NCBI RefSeq assembly: GCF_019042245.1
Contig: NZ_JAHQCX010000001.1
Span: forward strand, 124,001 to 188,000
Direction of reading: 5' to 3'
From: Diplocloster modestus
Lineage (GTDB): Bacteria > Bacillota > Clostridia > Lachnospirales > Lachnospiraceae
DNA length: 64,000 nt
Shown here: in pieces, positions 15,764-24,741 of the stretch
Layout: each line of letters starts with the position of its first letter
How positions within the stretch are numbered: position 1 is the first letter of the stretch
Translations under genes and position numbers: made by a program
Notes under the pieces: generated by a model
Told to the model about the DNA's origin: nothing
What the model saw: only the letters and a program-made list of their open reading frames with translations
Databases searched by the model: none

Positions 15764-17326
15764 TTAATAATTATCCGGCAGGTCATTTTCCAACAGGACC
15801 ACCTTCATAGTTCCGTGGGCGTTGATGCCGTCCACCTTCTGTAACCCTTCCTGCAGATCATTGACTACAAAGAACTGCTCCGCAGGATAATCAGCTTCCG
15901 CCAGACCATCCTGGATCGGTTTTGTCTGCTTGGGCCCCACCAGGATTACATAATCACAGACGGCGGCTGCCTGCAGTCCGAACGTTTTATTGCATTGGTA
16001 CTGCTGATCACCCAATTCTACCATTCCCGGAGTAACCAGGATCTTCAGGCCTTCGAACTGGTTCAGGGTATCTAAGGCCGCCTTGGCCCCGCTGGGATTC
16101 GAATTATAAGCGTCATCGATGATCAGCCTTGTGGGACCCGGAATCAGCTGTAGCCGATGGGGCACCCCGTTAAGCTTACGGACCTGGGTCACGATATCCT
16201 GCATGGGGACGCCCAGTTCCCATGCCACCGCTATGGCACCTGCGATATTTACCACATTGTGGATACCGATCAGTTTGGTGGAGAATTCATAAGTATGCCC
16301 ATCAGGAGCATCCAGCTTAAAGGAGGAACCCTTCCTGGAAACCGTAATATCATAAGGATGAAAATCGCAGTCCGGATTCCCGGCCCCGTAAGTGACCACC
16401 GGTTTATCCAACTGCTTCTTACGGATATATTCATTGTCGTAATTCAAAAATACTTTTCCGGCAGGCGGTATCGAATCGGCCAGCTCAAATTTCGTTTTTA
16501 TCACATTCTCAATCGATAGAAAACTCTCCAGATGCTGCGGCCCGATGGAAGTAATTACACCATAATCCGGATGCACCAGATCACAGATCTCCTTAATTTC
16601 CCCGACGGTCTTGGCGCCCATCTCACAGACAAAGATCTCATGGGTAGCCTTTAAATGCTCCCTGACTGTTTTCACTACACCCAGCGTTGTATTAAAATTG
16701 CCTGGAGTAACCAGAACGTTATATTTAGCGGATAACAATTTCCCCAGATAAAACTTCACGCTGGTTTTCCCATAACTGCCGGTCACACCGATGATGGTCA
16801 GGTTGGGCATAGCCTTCAAAATATCCTCGGCCTCCCGGATAAAATGCCGGTTAACGGATTTTTCCACAGGCCGGTTGATCAGATTGGCCAATAAAATGAG
16901 AAAAGGAGCCAGGATGCCAATGGCGGGAAGCACCAGTAAAAAAGCCGGATGCAGGAACCGATACAGCAAAATGCCGCCGCCGCTCAGAACCAGAAACAAG
17001 ATTCCGTCAGTCACGAACATGCGAATGACCCGTTTGGTAAAAACCAAAGGCTTCTTCGCCTTTTTCGGACGGTTCCCCACAAGGGTAAGCAGATTGCAGA
17101 CGATAGCCAGTACCTTAAAGACCGGATGCGGTATCAGCAGCAGAACCATACTGACCAGCAGAGCCAGAACCCGGCCGGTCATACTTCCCAGATGCTCCTT
17201 TAACCAGTGCACATGCGGCCCGGGCTTGTAGGAGTTCAGCTGGAACATGTGCATGTGATAAATGGACAGCACCACAAAAGCAGCCGTAAAGGAAACTGCA
17301 TAGAGACCCAATATAAGATTATTCAT
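15764..17326 (-). CDS. murF: MurF-like Mur ligase with N-terminal membrane domain
   Basis: A 520-residue protein. The C-terminal ~350 residues are the ATP-binding and C-terminal domains of a Mur ligase: P-loop GVTGSYGKTS, NTTLG, EMGAKTVGEI, the NYDNEY segment, GIHNVVNIAGAIAV and DDAYNSNPSG. The last two fit MurF, which adds D-Ala-D-Ala to UDP-MurNAc-tripeptide. The usual N-terminal substrate domain is missing. In its place are about 165 residues with four or five hydrophobic segments. It starts three bases after the hydrolase stop (site AAGGAG) and precedes ddl, whose product is its expected substrate. The assignment to MurF rather than another Mur ligase relies on that pairing. Confidence 0.85.
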   Translation of the reverse strand: MNNLILGLYAVSFTAAFVVLSIYHMHMFQLNSYKPGPHVHWLKEHLGSMTGRVLALLVSMVLLLIPHPVFKVLAIVCNLLTLVGNRPKKAKKPLVFTKRVIRMFVTDGILFLVLSGGGILLYRFLHPAFLLVLPAIGILAPFLILLANLINRPVEKSVNRHFIREAEDILKAMPNLTIIGVTGSYGKTSVKFYLGKLLSAKYNVLVTPGNFNTTLGVVKTVREHLKATHEIFVCEMGAKTVGEIKEICDLVHPDYGVITSIGPQHLESFLSIENVIKTKFELADSIPPAGKVFLNYDNEYIRKKQLDKPVVTYGAGNPDCDFHPYDITVSRKGSSFKLDAPDGHTYEFSTKLIGIHNVVNIAGAIAVAWELGVPMQDIVTQVRKLNGVPHRLQLIPGPTRLIIDDAYNSNPSGAKAALDTLNQFEGLKILVTPGMVELGDQQYQCNKTFGLQAAAVCDYVILVGPKQTKPIQDGLAEADYPAEQFFVVNDLQEGLQKVDGINAHGTMKVVLLENDLPDNY

Positions 17327-17329
17327 AGA

Positions 17330-18112
17330 TTACTCCTTAATATTCAAAAATGAACCGATAACTTTGTGAACCAGATAGCTGGATTCCAGGAAAGAGAAAT
17401 GACCAGCCCCTTTGACCGTCACCAGGCCGGCGCCCGGAATTAATTTTTCCATGAGCTGGCCGTCGGTAAGCGGCGTAGCCGTATCCATTTCCCCCCATAT
17501 CAGCAGGGCGGGCGAAGAAATCAAAGCGAGAAGCGGGGTCAGGTCCTCATTTACCACCTTAACCAGAACCTGCCGCATCAGCGGGGACGCCGCATTATAA
17601 TCCGCAGATCCGCTTTTGGCGCGCATTCTCTCCAGGGCATCGGGATAAAGCTTTTTCACAATACCAATATTCAATATCTTCTTTCCTAATTTATATATTC
17701 GTATTTTGCATTTTTGTTTCAAAGTTTTTTTCGGAAGGATCCCGGCGCTGTCTATCAGGATCAGTTTAGGAAATGTCACAGGAAGATTCCGTCGGGTCAC
17801 CATTTTAATAATCACTCTGCCCCCAAAGGAATGCCCGATCAGGATTACGGAACGGATTCCCATTTCCCGGATAAAATCCAGTACAAAGTCCACATAATTA
17901 TCTACATTCCAGGCTGCCGGAGGTTCCGGTGTCTCCCCAAACCCAGGCATATCCAAAGCATAGACTCTATAATGCGGCGCCAGATAAGCTGCCATCTGAT
18001 TGTGCAGAGTGAGATTCGAGCCCCACCCGTGCAGGATCAGGACATCCTCCCCTTCACCGGATACCATATAATTGGTGCGAATATTCTGAACCGTAATATT
18101 CAATAAAATCAT
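17330..18112 (-). CDS. alpha/beta hydrolase
   Basis: A 260-residue alpha/beta hydrolase. The oxyanion region is LHGWGSN, the nucleophile elbow GHSFGG has Ser95, the acid is Asp in GEMDTATP, and the base is His in GAGHFSFLE near the C-terminus. It lies first in the operon with murF and ddl, which suggests a cell-wall link, but the substrate is unknown. The ATG at 18112 sits within its ribosome site (AAAGGATG). A TTG three codons later (18103), eight bases after AAAGGA, is a possible alternative start. Confidence 0.85.
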   Translation of the reverse strand: MILLNITVQNIRTNYMVSGEGEDVLILHGWGSNLTLHNQMAAYLAPHYRVYALDMPGFGETPEPPAAWNVDNYVDFVLDFIREMGIRSVILIGHSFGGRVIIKMVTRRNLPVTFPKLILIDSAGILPKKTLKQKCKIRIYKLGKKILNIGIVKKLYPDALERMRAKSGSADYNAASPLMRQVLVKVVNEDLTPLLALISSPALLIWGEMDTATPLTDGQLMEKLIPGAGLVTVKGAGHFSFLESSYLVHKVIGSFLNIKE

Positions 18113-18142
18113 CCTTTAACATATAATAATAGAGATCATTTC

Positions 18143-18172
18143 ATTATAGTGCGAGACGAGCTCCTTTGTCAA
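18143..18172 (-). promoter_or_regulatory. near-consensus sigma-A promoter for the hydrolase-murF-ddl operon
   Basis: On the minus strand TTGACA (18172-18167) and TATAAT (18148-18143) are both perfect hexamers with an 18-base spacer, about 30 bases before the first gene. This indicates strong constitutive expression. Confidence 0.75.
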
Positions 18173-18261
18173 GAAAACTGAGGGGGGAATTAGAGGGGGC
18201 CGGGGCTGCCGGGGCCGGGATGCGCAGGGATCGTCCGGCTGCAGGCAAAGTTCCCCCTGTA

Positions 18262-18425
18262 CGGCCCGGCCGGATTACTTATGGCGGAAAAAAGCAACCT
18301 CATAAACAGCTCCGGGAGCCTCTGAAAGCAGGGAAAATGCCGGCAGGGAGCCGCCATTTTCCCTTGAGTCTCCCTCCGCTATTCGGCCATGCTTTTTTCT
18401 GCCATAAGTGATCCGGCCGGGACGG
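18262..18425. repeat. long hairpin B, 35-bp arms with inner hairpins
   Basis: The left arm 18262-18296 (CGGCCCGGCCGG ... AAAAAAGCA) pairs with 18390-18425 with about three mismatches. Inside, AGGGAAAATG (18330-18339) pairs with CATTTTCCCT (18355-18364), and a small GCTCC/GGAGC hairpin precedes it. GC-rich DNA without a pairing partner lies to the left (18180-18260). It sits between divergent promoters. It is shorter and more degenerate than the other four elements. Confidence 0.75.
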
Positions 18426-18503
18426 AGCCGTATGCTGTCAATGCTGGTGAATAGTAGTAAAGGGATAAATTGTGTATAGGGGAATGGGATAAAAATGTGC
18501 GCA

Positions 18504-18532
18504 TTGACAGAGGAAAACGAAAGGGTTATGAT
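18504..18532 (+). promoter_or_regulatory. sigma-A promoter for the cysteine-synthase-like gene
   Basis: TTGACA (18504-18509) and TATGAT (18527-18532) have a 17-base spacer. They lie inside the 5' part of the longest open frame (from 18495), which argues that translation really begins downstream, at 18561 or 18567. Confidence 0.65.
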
Positions 18533-18560
18533 GAAAAAAGTGAATTTAATAAGGAGCGTA

Positions 18561-19613
18561 ATGGAAATGGATTTAGAAAAAATGAATTTATTTGATCGGA
18601 TAGAACCGATGATTGGCAGGACGCCGTTGTTGGAGATTCAGTTTAAATTTAAGGGGACAAAAAGACGGATTTTTGCCAAAATGGAATCATATAACCTCAC
18701 CGGTAATATAAAGGACCGGGTGGCTTTTTATATAATGAAGAAAGCCTATCAGGAGGGAAGTATTCATCCCGGGGATAAGATCGTGGAGGCGACCAGCGGT
18801 AATACTGGAATCGCTTTTTCTGCCCTGGGCAGTTATCTGGGGCATGAGGTAGTGATCTATATGCCGGACTGGATGAGCAGTGAACGTGTGAATCTGATGA
18901 AGAGCTATGGGGCTAATGTACGTCTGGTTTCCAGGGAAGAGGGCGGCTTCTTGGGTTCGATCCGGATGACCGAGGAACTGGCGGAAAAAGGGAACGTATT
19001 CTTGCCCCGCCAGTTCTCTAACGAGGACAATACGAAAGCGCATTATGAGACAACCGGACCGGAGATTGTAGCGCAGCTTTTAGAACTGGGACTAAGAGCG
19101 GACGGTTTTGTAGCTGGCGTGGGAACCGGCGGAACCGTTATGGGAGTCGGCCATGCACTCAAGGACAGCAATCCTTCCTGCAAAGCTTATCCTCTAGAGC
19201 CCCTGAACTCCCCCACACTTTCCACCGGTTATAAAGTCGGAAAACATAGAATCCAGGGAATTTCAGATGAATTTATACCGGATCTGCTGAAGCTTCCGGT
19301 ACTGGATGAGGTGGTCTCCGTAGATGACGGTGATTCCATCATCATGGCCAGAATGCTTTCTGAGCGGCTGGGCTTAGGTGTCGGAGTATCCTCCGGCGCG
19401 AACTTCATCGGCTGTGTAATGAAGCAGGAAGAGCTGGGGCAGGACAGCGTATTTGTCACCACCTTCGCAGACGACAATAAAAAATATCTCTCAACAGACT
19501 ATTCCGAACCACAGGAAATGAAAGATACCTATATAACCAAAGAACTGGAGCTTCTAAGTGTGACAGCCCATCCCTGTCCATCATGCCAAAAATCAGAGCA
19601 CATGGATCTATAA
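18561..19613 (+). CDS. cysteine synthase-like PLP-dependent enzyme
   Basis: A protein of about 350 residues of the fold-type II PLP family (cysteine synthase/cystathionine beta-synthase). The PLP lysine is in NLTGNIKDR. SGNTGIAFSALGS binds the substrate carboxylate and GVGTGGTVMGVG the phosphate. Canonical cysteine synthases usually have NPGGSVKDR or NPTGSVKDR, so this is a divergent member and may use another acceptor or sulphur donor. The C-terminus carries an unusual CPSCQKSEH tail. The longest frame starts at ATG 18495, but a consensus promoter overlaps it. AAGGAG at 18551-18556 favours ATG 18561 or 18567. A giant hairpin follows the stop. Confidence 0.85.
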   Translation: MEMDLEKMNLFDRIEPMIGRTPLLEIQFKFKGTKRRIFAKMESYNLTGNIKDRVAFYIMKKAYQEGSIHPGDKIVEATSGNTGIAFSALGSYLGHEVVIYMPDWMSSERVNLMKSYGANVRLVSREEGGFLGSIRMTEELAEKGNVFLPRQFSNEDNTKAHYETTGPEIVAQLLELGLRADGFVAGVGTGGTVMGVGHALKDSNPSCKAYPLEPLNSPTLSTGYKVGKHRIQGISDEFIPDLLKLPVLDEVVSVDDGDSIIMARMLSERLGLGVGVSSGANFIGCVMKQEELGQDSVFVTTFADDNKKYLSTDYSEPQEMKDTYITKELELLSVTAHPCPSCQKSEHMDL

Positions 19614-19624
19614 CTATCACCAAA

Positions 19625-19981
19625 GAAGGAGCGGGCTGGGGCAGGAAGGGGCTTGCGGGGACGGGCGCAGCGGAAAAGGGAACCGAATCCAGGGCGGGGG
19701 CCCAAACGTCACAGGCTGGAAATCGCTTGAGGCCGGATCTTAGAATGGGTTACGGAGAAGGGAACGGAACCTTGCAGGTTCGGGCCACTGTTTGAGCCGT
19801 ATTTTGGCGAGTTTGGCCCGGACCTGCGAATAAAAGGTTCCGTTCCCTTCGGAGTTACCCATTCTTAGATCCGGCCGAAGCGATTTCCAGCCTGTGACGT
19901 TTGGGCCCCCGCCCTGGATTCGGTTCCCTTTTCCGCTGCGCCCGTCCCCACAAGCCCCTTCCTGCCCCAGCCCGCTCCTTC
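19625..19981. repeat. giant hairpin C, about 150-bp arms with a 28-nt apical loop shared with element E
   Basis: The arms (about 19625-19786 and 19815-19981) are near-perfect inverted copies; the outer ~120 bases differ at only a few positions. The tip of the stem is GCAGGTTCGGGCC paired with GGCCCGGACCTGC (one mismatch). The loop at 19787-19814 reads ACTGT, TT, GAGCCGT, A, TTTTGGCGAGTTT. The same loop, differing at three bases, caps element E, whose arms look different. It starts 11 bases after the preceding stop and ends about 45 bases before the MATE gene. Confidence 0.92.
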
Positions 19982-20028
19982 CCTTAGTAAAATAAAAATG
20001 TAGCAGAACCACAAACAGGAGGATGACT

Positions 20029-21384
20029 ATGGAAGAAATACAACAGGAAAATAAGATGGGTGTTATGCCGATCAACAGATTATTGATTACGATGTCCCTG
20101 CCGATGGTGATATCCATGCTGGTGCAGGCTTTATATAATGTAGTGGACAGTATGTTCGTGGCTATGATCGGGGAGGATGCACTGACTGCGGTTTCTTTGG
20201 CCTTTCCGATCCAGAGCCTGATGATCGCGGTTTCTACAGGAACCGGCGTCGGGATCAATGCGCTGCTGAGCAGAAGCCTGGGGGAAAAGAATTTTAAGGA
20301 GGCGAACCGTGCGGCGGAAAACGGGGTCTTTCTGGGCATTTTGAGCTACCTGGCGTTTGCCTTGTTCGGCGTTTTTTTTTCGAGGATCTTTTTCGAAACA
20401 CAGACGAATGATGCACAGATTATTCAATATGGAACAGAGTATCTGATGATCTGTACCATATTTTCACTTGGTATTTTTATGCAGATTACGTTTGAAAGGC
20501 TGATGCAGTCGACCGGACGAACGATTTATAATATGATCACCCAGGGTACCGGCGCTGTGATTAATATTGTGCTGGATCCGATTCTGATCTTCGGACTTTT
20601 GGGATTTCCGAAAATGGGAGTCGCCGGGGCTGCTGCCGCAACCGTAATAGGCCAGACTGTGTCCATGCTGATGAGTTTTTATTTTAATGAAAAGAAGAAC
20701 GTGGAGATCAAACTGAAGGTCCGGGGATTCCGGCCGAACGCGAAAACGATCCGGAACATTTACGCGGTGGGATTTCCCTCTATTATCATGCAGTCCATTT
20801 CTTCGGTGATGACGTTTGGGGTAAATAAAATCCTGCTGATGTTTTCCTCTACGGCCGTTTCCGTATTTGGGGTTTATTTTAAACTGCAGAGTTTTATTTT
20901 TATGCCGATCTTTGGACTGAACAATGGAATGGTTCCGATCGTGGCTTATAACTATGGGGCCAGGAACAGAAAACGGATTATGGATACGGTAAAATTAAGT
21001 ACCATACTGGCTGTGGGGATTATGCTGGTGGGAGTATTTATCTTTGAGATTTTCCCGGAACAGCTGCTGAAGCTGTTCAATGCTTCGGAGCAGATGCTGC
21101 AGATCGGCGTGCCGGCGCTTCGCATTATCAGCTTAAGCTTTGTGTTTGCCGGTGTAAGCATTACGGTTGTTTCCGTGTTTCAGGCGCTGGGGAACGGGAT
21201 ATACAGCCTGATTATTTCCATCGTCCGTCAGCTGGTTATTATCCTGCCGGTGGCATACCTGTTTGCTATAACGATCGGCCTTGGGGCGGTATGGTTTGCA
21301 TTTCCCATCTCGGAGATCGCTTCCATTATCATGACGTTACTGATGTTCCGCCACATGTACAGACAGAAACTGGCCGATCTGTGA
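20029..21384 (+). CDS. MATE-family multidrug/toxin exporter
   Basis: A 451-residue protein with about 12 hydrophobic segments in the two-bundle pattern of MATE efflux proteins (MPINRLLITMSLPMVISMLVQALYNVVDSMFVA near the start, and GVGINALLSRSLG). These export drugs or metabolites in exchange for Na+ or H+. ATG 20023 overlaps its own ribosome site AGGAGG (20017-20022). ATG 20029, two codons later, is correctly spaced and preferred. No regulator is adjacent, so the substrate is open. Confidence 0.93.
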   Translation: MEEIQQENKMGVMPINRLLITMSLPMVISMLVQALYNVVDSMFVAMIGEDALTAVSLAFPIQSLMIAVSTGTGVGINALLSRSLGEKNFKEANRAAENGVFLGILSYLAFALFGVFFSRIFFETQTNDAQIIQYGTEYLMICTIFSLGIFMQITFERLMQSTGRTIYNMITQGTGAVINIVLDPILIFGLLGFPKMGVAGAAAATVIGQTVSMLMSFYFNEKKNVEIKLKVRGFRPNAKTIRNIYAVGFPSIIMQSISSVMTFGVNKILLMFSSTAVSVFGVYFKLQSFIFMPIFGLNNGMVPIVAYNYGARNRKRIMDTVKLSTILAVGIMLVGVFIFEIFPEQLLKLFNASEQMLQIGVPALRIISLSFVFAGVSITVVSVFQALGNGIYSLIISIVRQLVIILPVAYLFAITIGLGAVWFAFPISEIASIIMTLLMFRHMYRQKLADL

Positions 21385-21413
21385 TCCAGACAGAACGGCC
21401 TGCACAAAGATGA

Positions 21414-21442
21414 TTGTGAAATAGGGAGGAATCAAGTATAAT
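21414..21442 (+). promoter_or_regulatory. sigma-A promoter for the hybrid histidine kinase
   Basis: TTGTGA (21414-21419) and TATAAT (21437-21442) have a 17-base spacer. The leader to the ATG at 21551 is about 100 bases and includes GGAGGG just before the start. Confidence 0.6.
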
Positions 21443-21550
21443 TAGATTCTAAAGGATATGTGTTATGCGCAGCAGGAAGCGCCGGTGCGGGGGCTGGAAG
21501 GACGCCGCATTCGGCAAGGGGTATGGTGTGCGTAAAGGAGGGAATGTGGG

Positions 21551-24500
21551 ATGATGGACGGAGCAGGGACGGAGAGCTTAAGTAAAATACTCAATCATAT
21601 GGGGAACACTGCCGTTTATGTAATAAGACGGGATACTCATGAACTACTCTTTTTTAATGATAAAGTCAAAGAGATCACACCGGATATTTCACTTGGAAAA
21701 ATCTGCCATGAAGTGTGGAAAGGCAGCTGTTCCAACTGCCCGCTGCTTACGATGGGAGACCAGGAGACGAATACCAGGGTCAGTTATGGCGATCCTTTCG
21801 GAAAGGTTGTGGACATTTCAGCCACTAAGTTTACCTGGGGTGATGAAAATATCCCGGCATATCTGATCTCTGTCACGCCACATGTATCCAGCCTGGAAGA
21901 GCAGAAGCTGGAACGGGAAAGAGAAAAACTGGTTATTGTGGCGGGGAAAGAGTATCCGGTGATCTATTCGGTAAACCTGACGAAAAATACATATGTAAAA
22001 TTGAGCCAGGAATCATCCCAGGCGGTTCTGCCCCGGCCTTCCGGGATCTTCGATGATCTGCCGCTGACGGCGTCGGAGACGGTGCATCCTGACTACCGGG
22101 AACGCTATCTGAAGATGTTCAACCGGCAGAATCTTCTGGCTTGTTATGCGGCCGGCCAGGAGGAGGTGGAACTGGAATTTCCGCAGCTTTATCAGGATGG
22201 AAATTATAAGTGGGTGCTTGTCCGGGTCGTATTTCTGGAGAGAATGACGGAACAAGGGGATGTGATGGAGATCACTCTCTGTAAAAATATAGATGTTCAT
22301 AAGAAAATGAAGGATCAGCTGGAGCTGGAGCGACAGACTGCATTTGACAGTATTCCGGGCGGAGTGATCAAATGCCTGGCGGATGAGCAGTTTACTATAA
22401 TGGAAATCAGCCGTAACTGCCGGGAAATGCTGAATATCTCCGGGACGGATCCGGGCGGCGGACTGCGTTTCTTCCAAAGCAAGAAAAATATAGAATACTG
22501 CAGAACCAGTTCTGCCAGGGGACTTCCGGTGAATTTCGACGGGCGGGTCAGGGGAGAACAGGGCCTGATACAGTGGTTCCATATAGAGGGGAAGAAAACC
22601 GGAGAGCAGAACGGAATCGCGGAGTATACCCTGGTGATGCTGGATATTACGAAACGCAAAGAAGCGGAGGCGGAACTGGAGCAGGAAAAGCTCAAATACC
22701 GGATTGCTGTGGAAAATTCCGCGGATGTCATTTTTGAATATTATCCTGAGGAGGATCTGTTCCTGAGCCAGGAGAATGCACAGATGGGCGGGAAGGCTGT
22801 CCGTATGGAAAAGTATCATGAAAAGGTGGCCGAGGTCATATATCCCCCGGATCAGCCTCTTATAGAACAGTTAATTATGGGGGAATCACACCAGGCGGAA
22901 GTGCGTATAATCCCATATCAGGGCCAGGATTATCACTGGTATCTGATCCAGGCGGATTACATGCGCGGTAAGAATGGAGTTATGCGTCTGATCGGGACCA
23001 TGCGGGACATTAACCGTCTTAAGATGACAGAAGCAGAATATCGTTCCAAGGAAAAACTGTTAATCGATAGTGTAATGACTCTCTTTGGAGAATTTATCGT
23101 GTTGAATCTGGACACCGGTAAATTTATTTCTTACAAATCGGATGAGCTCATGAGCGCGATAAAAGAACAGGAGAATTTTCAGGCGTTCAATAAAGAATAC
23201 GGAGAGACCATTGTCCATCCGGAAGACCGGGAGAGATTCTTTGAATTTTATAAGCTGGATCATATCCGTCAAAGAATCGGGAATAAAGACAGGAGGATTA
23301 TACTGGAAGTGCGCCGGCTGAATGCCGCCGGGGAGTACCGGTGGTGCGAAATGATCGGCACTCTCCTGGAAGGACGCGAGGATAATTTGATTCTTCTGAC
23401 TTTCCGTGATATCCACGAGCTGCATCTGGTCCTGCAGGATGCCCTTAAGATGGCGGAACAGGCAAACACTGCCAAAAGTGATTTTCTTTCCCGGATGTCC
23501 CACGATATCCGGACTCCGATGAACGCTATTATGGGAATGACTTCTATTGCCGCCGCGAATCTGGATAACCGCACGAAGATCGAAGACTGCCTGGCGAAAA
23601 TAGGACTGTCTGCAAAGTTTTTGCTTTCCCTGCTGAACGATGTTTTGGATATGTCCAGAATTGAGAGCGGGAAGATAAATATTGTCAATGAACCATTTCA
23701 GATCCAGGAAGTGATTGAGAGCGTTATTCTGCTGATTGAAGGGCAGACCAAGGTGAAAGATCAGGAGCTCCAAATACAGATTGACGATAGGGTCAAAGGG
23801 ACTTATATAGGAGATTCCCTGCGCGTTCATCAGATTCTGATGAATCTGCTCACAAACGCGGTAAAATATACCGATGAAGCCGGGCAGGTGTCCCTGTGTA
23901 TCACACCAATCCGCCAGGTTCAGGATGTTATGTGGACTCGTATCGTGGTAAAAGACAATGGGATCGGCATGTCGAAGGAGTTTCAGCAAAAGATCTTCGA
24001 ACCGTTTGAGCAGGAAAGACAAAACGGCGGAAGGGTCTTTGAGGGAAGCGGGCTGGGGCTTGCCATTGTGCAGAATCTGATTCATATGATGGGAGGCAGC
24101 ATCTCGGTGGAAAGCAGTCAGGGTGAGGGCAGTTGTTTCACGGTGATATTGCCGATGCAAAAAGCAGAGTACCCCCAGGAAACGGAAATTTTATATGAGG
24201 AGGACAGCCTGCCTGATACCGGAGATTATGATTATCAGGGGGAACAGGTGCTGCTGGTGGAAGACAGTGAACTGAACCGGGAGATCGCGCAGACGATTCT
24301 GGAAATGCGCGGTCTTAAGGTAGATACCGCTGAAAATGGAAAGAAGGCTGTGGATCAATTTAACCGGTCGGCTCCTGGAACCTATCGGGCCATTCTCATG
24401 GATATCCGGATGCCGGTTATGGACGGACTAAAGGCCACGAAGATGATCCGGGAGGGGATGCATCCGGAGGCTGAGAGTATACCGATTATAGCAATGACGG

Positions 24501-24643
24501 CTAACGCGTTTGAAAATGAGAGGCAGGAAGCCGAGCAGATGGGAGTGGACGAATACCTTACGAAACCGATTGACCAGGATCAGTTGTTTTTTACATTGAA
24601 TAAAGTGTTGCGGGGCAGGAATGGAAAATATACAGAGCTATAA
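21551..24643 (+). CDS. multi-PAS hybrid sensor histidine kinase with receiver domain
   Basis: A 1030-residue soluble hybrid kinase with no clear membrane segment. About five PAS or PAS-like sensor regions fill residues 10-630, the first with a cysteine pair in SCSNCPL. Then come HisKA with phospho-acceptor His651 in MSHDIRTP, an ATPase domain (N-box around NLLTNAVKYT near residue 770, DNGIGM, GSGLGLAIV) and a C-terminal receiver with Asp951 in LMDIRMPVMDG. It would autophosphorylate on a cytoplasmic signal and pass phosphate to its own receiver. No HPt or output regulator lies next to it. The cysteine pair could bind metal or sense redox, which is inference. Confidence 0.93.
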   Translation: MMDGAGTESLSKILNHMGNTAVYVIRRDTHELLFFNDKVKEITPDISLGKICHEVWKGSCSNCPLLTMGDQETNTRVSYGDPFGKVVDISATKFTWGDENIPAYLISVTPHVSSLEEQKLEREREKLVIVAGKEYPVIYSVNLTKNTYVKLSQESSQAVLPRPSGIFDDLPLTASETVHPDYRERYLKMFNRQNLLACYAAGQEEVELEFPQLYQDGNYKWVLVRVVFLERMTEQGDVMEITLCKNIDVHKKMKDQLELERQTAFDSIPGGVIKCLADEQFTIMEISRNCREMLNISGTDPGGGLRFFQSKKNIEYCRTSSARGLPVNFDGRVRGEQGLIQWFHIEGKKTGEQNGIAEYTLVMLDITKRKEAEAELEQEKLKYRIAVENSADVIFEYYPEEDLFLSQENAQMGGKAVRMEKYHEKVAEVIYPPDQPLIEQLIMGESHQAEVRIIPYQGQDYHWYLIQADYMRGKNGVMRLIGTMRDINRLKMTEAEYRSKEKLLIDSVMTLFGEFIVLNLDTGKFISYKSDELMSAIKEQENFQAFNKEYGETIVHPEDRERFFEFYKLDHIRQRIGNKDRRIILEVRRLNAAGEYRWCEMIGTLLEGREDNLILLTFRDIHELHLVLQDALKMAEQANTAKSDFLSRMSHDIRTPMNAIMGMTSIAAANLDNRTKIEDCLAKIGLSAKFLLSLLNDVLDMSRIESGKINIVNEPFQIQEVIESVILLIEGQTKVKDQELQIQIDDRVKGTYIGDSLRVHQILMNLLTNAVKYTDEAGQVSLCITPIRQVQDVMWTRIVVKDNGIGMSKEFQQKIFEPFEQERQNGGRVFEGSGLGLAIVQNLIHMMGGSISVESSQGEGSCFTVILPMQKAEYPQETEILYEEDSLPDTGDYDYQGEQVLLVEDSELNREIAQTILEMRGLKVDTAENGKKAVDQFNRSAPGTYRAILMDIRMPVMDGLKATKMIREGMHPEAESIPIIAMTANAFENERQEAEQMGVDEYLTKPIDQDQLFFTLNKVLRGRNGKYTEL

Positions 24644-24660
24644 TTTTTTGAATATAATAT

Positions 24661-24710
24661 AGACCGATCGGTCTGTTTGTGATATACTATGAAACAGACT
24701 GATTGGTTTG
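24661..24710. promoter_or_regulatory. promoter and tandem TetR-type operators
   Basis: AGACCGATCGGTCT (24661-24674) is a perfect 14-bp palindrome. A second imperfect copy, CAGACTGATTGGTTTG (24695-24710), lies 34 bases downstream. Between them TATACT (24683-24688) is a good -10 box, and TAGACC (24660-24665) at 17 bases is a weak -35 that overlaps the first palindrome. Binding of the TetR protein encoded at 24742 would therefore block its own promoter. Confidence 0.7.
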
Positions 24711-24741
24711 TTTTTTGTTTTAGTAAAAAAGGAGTGAAGAT

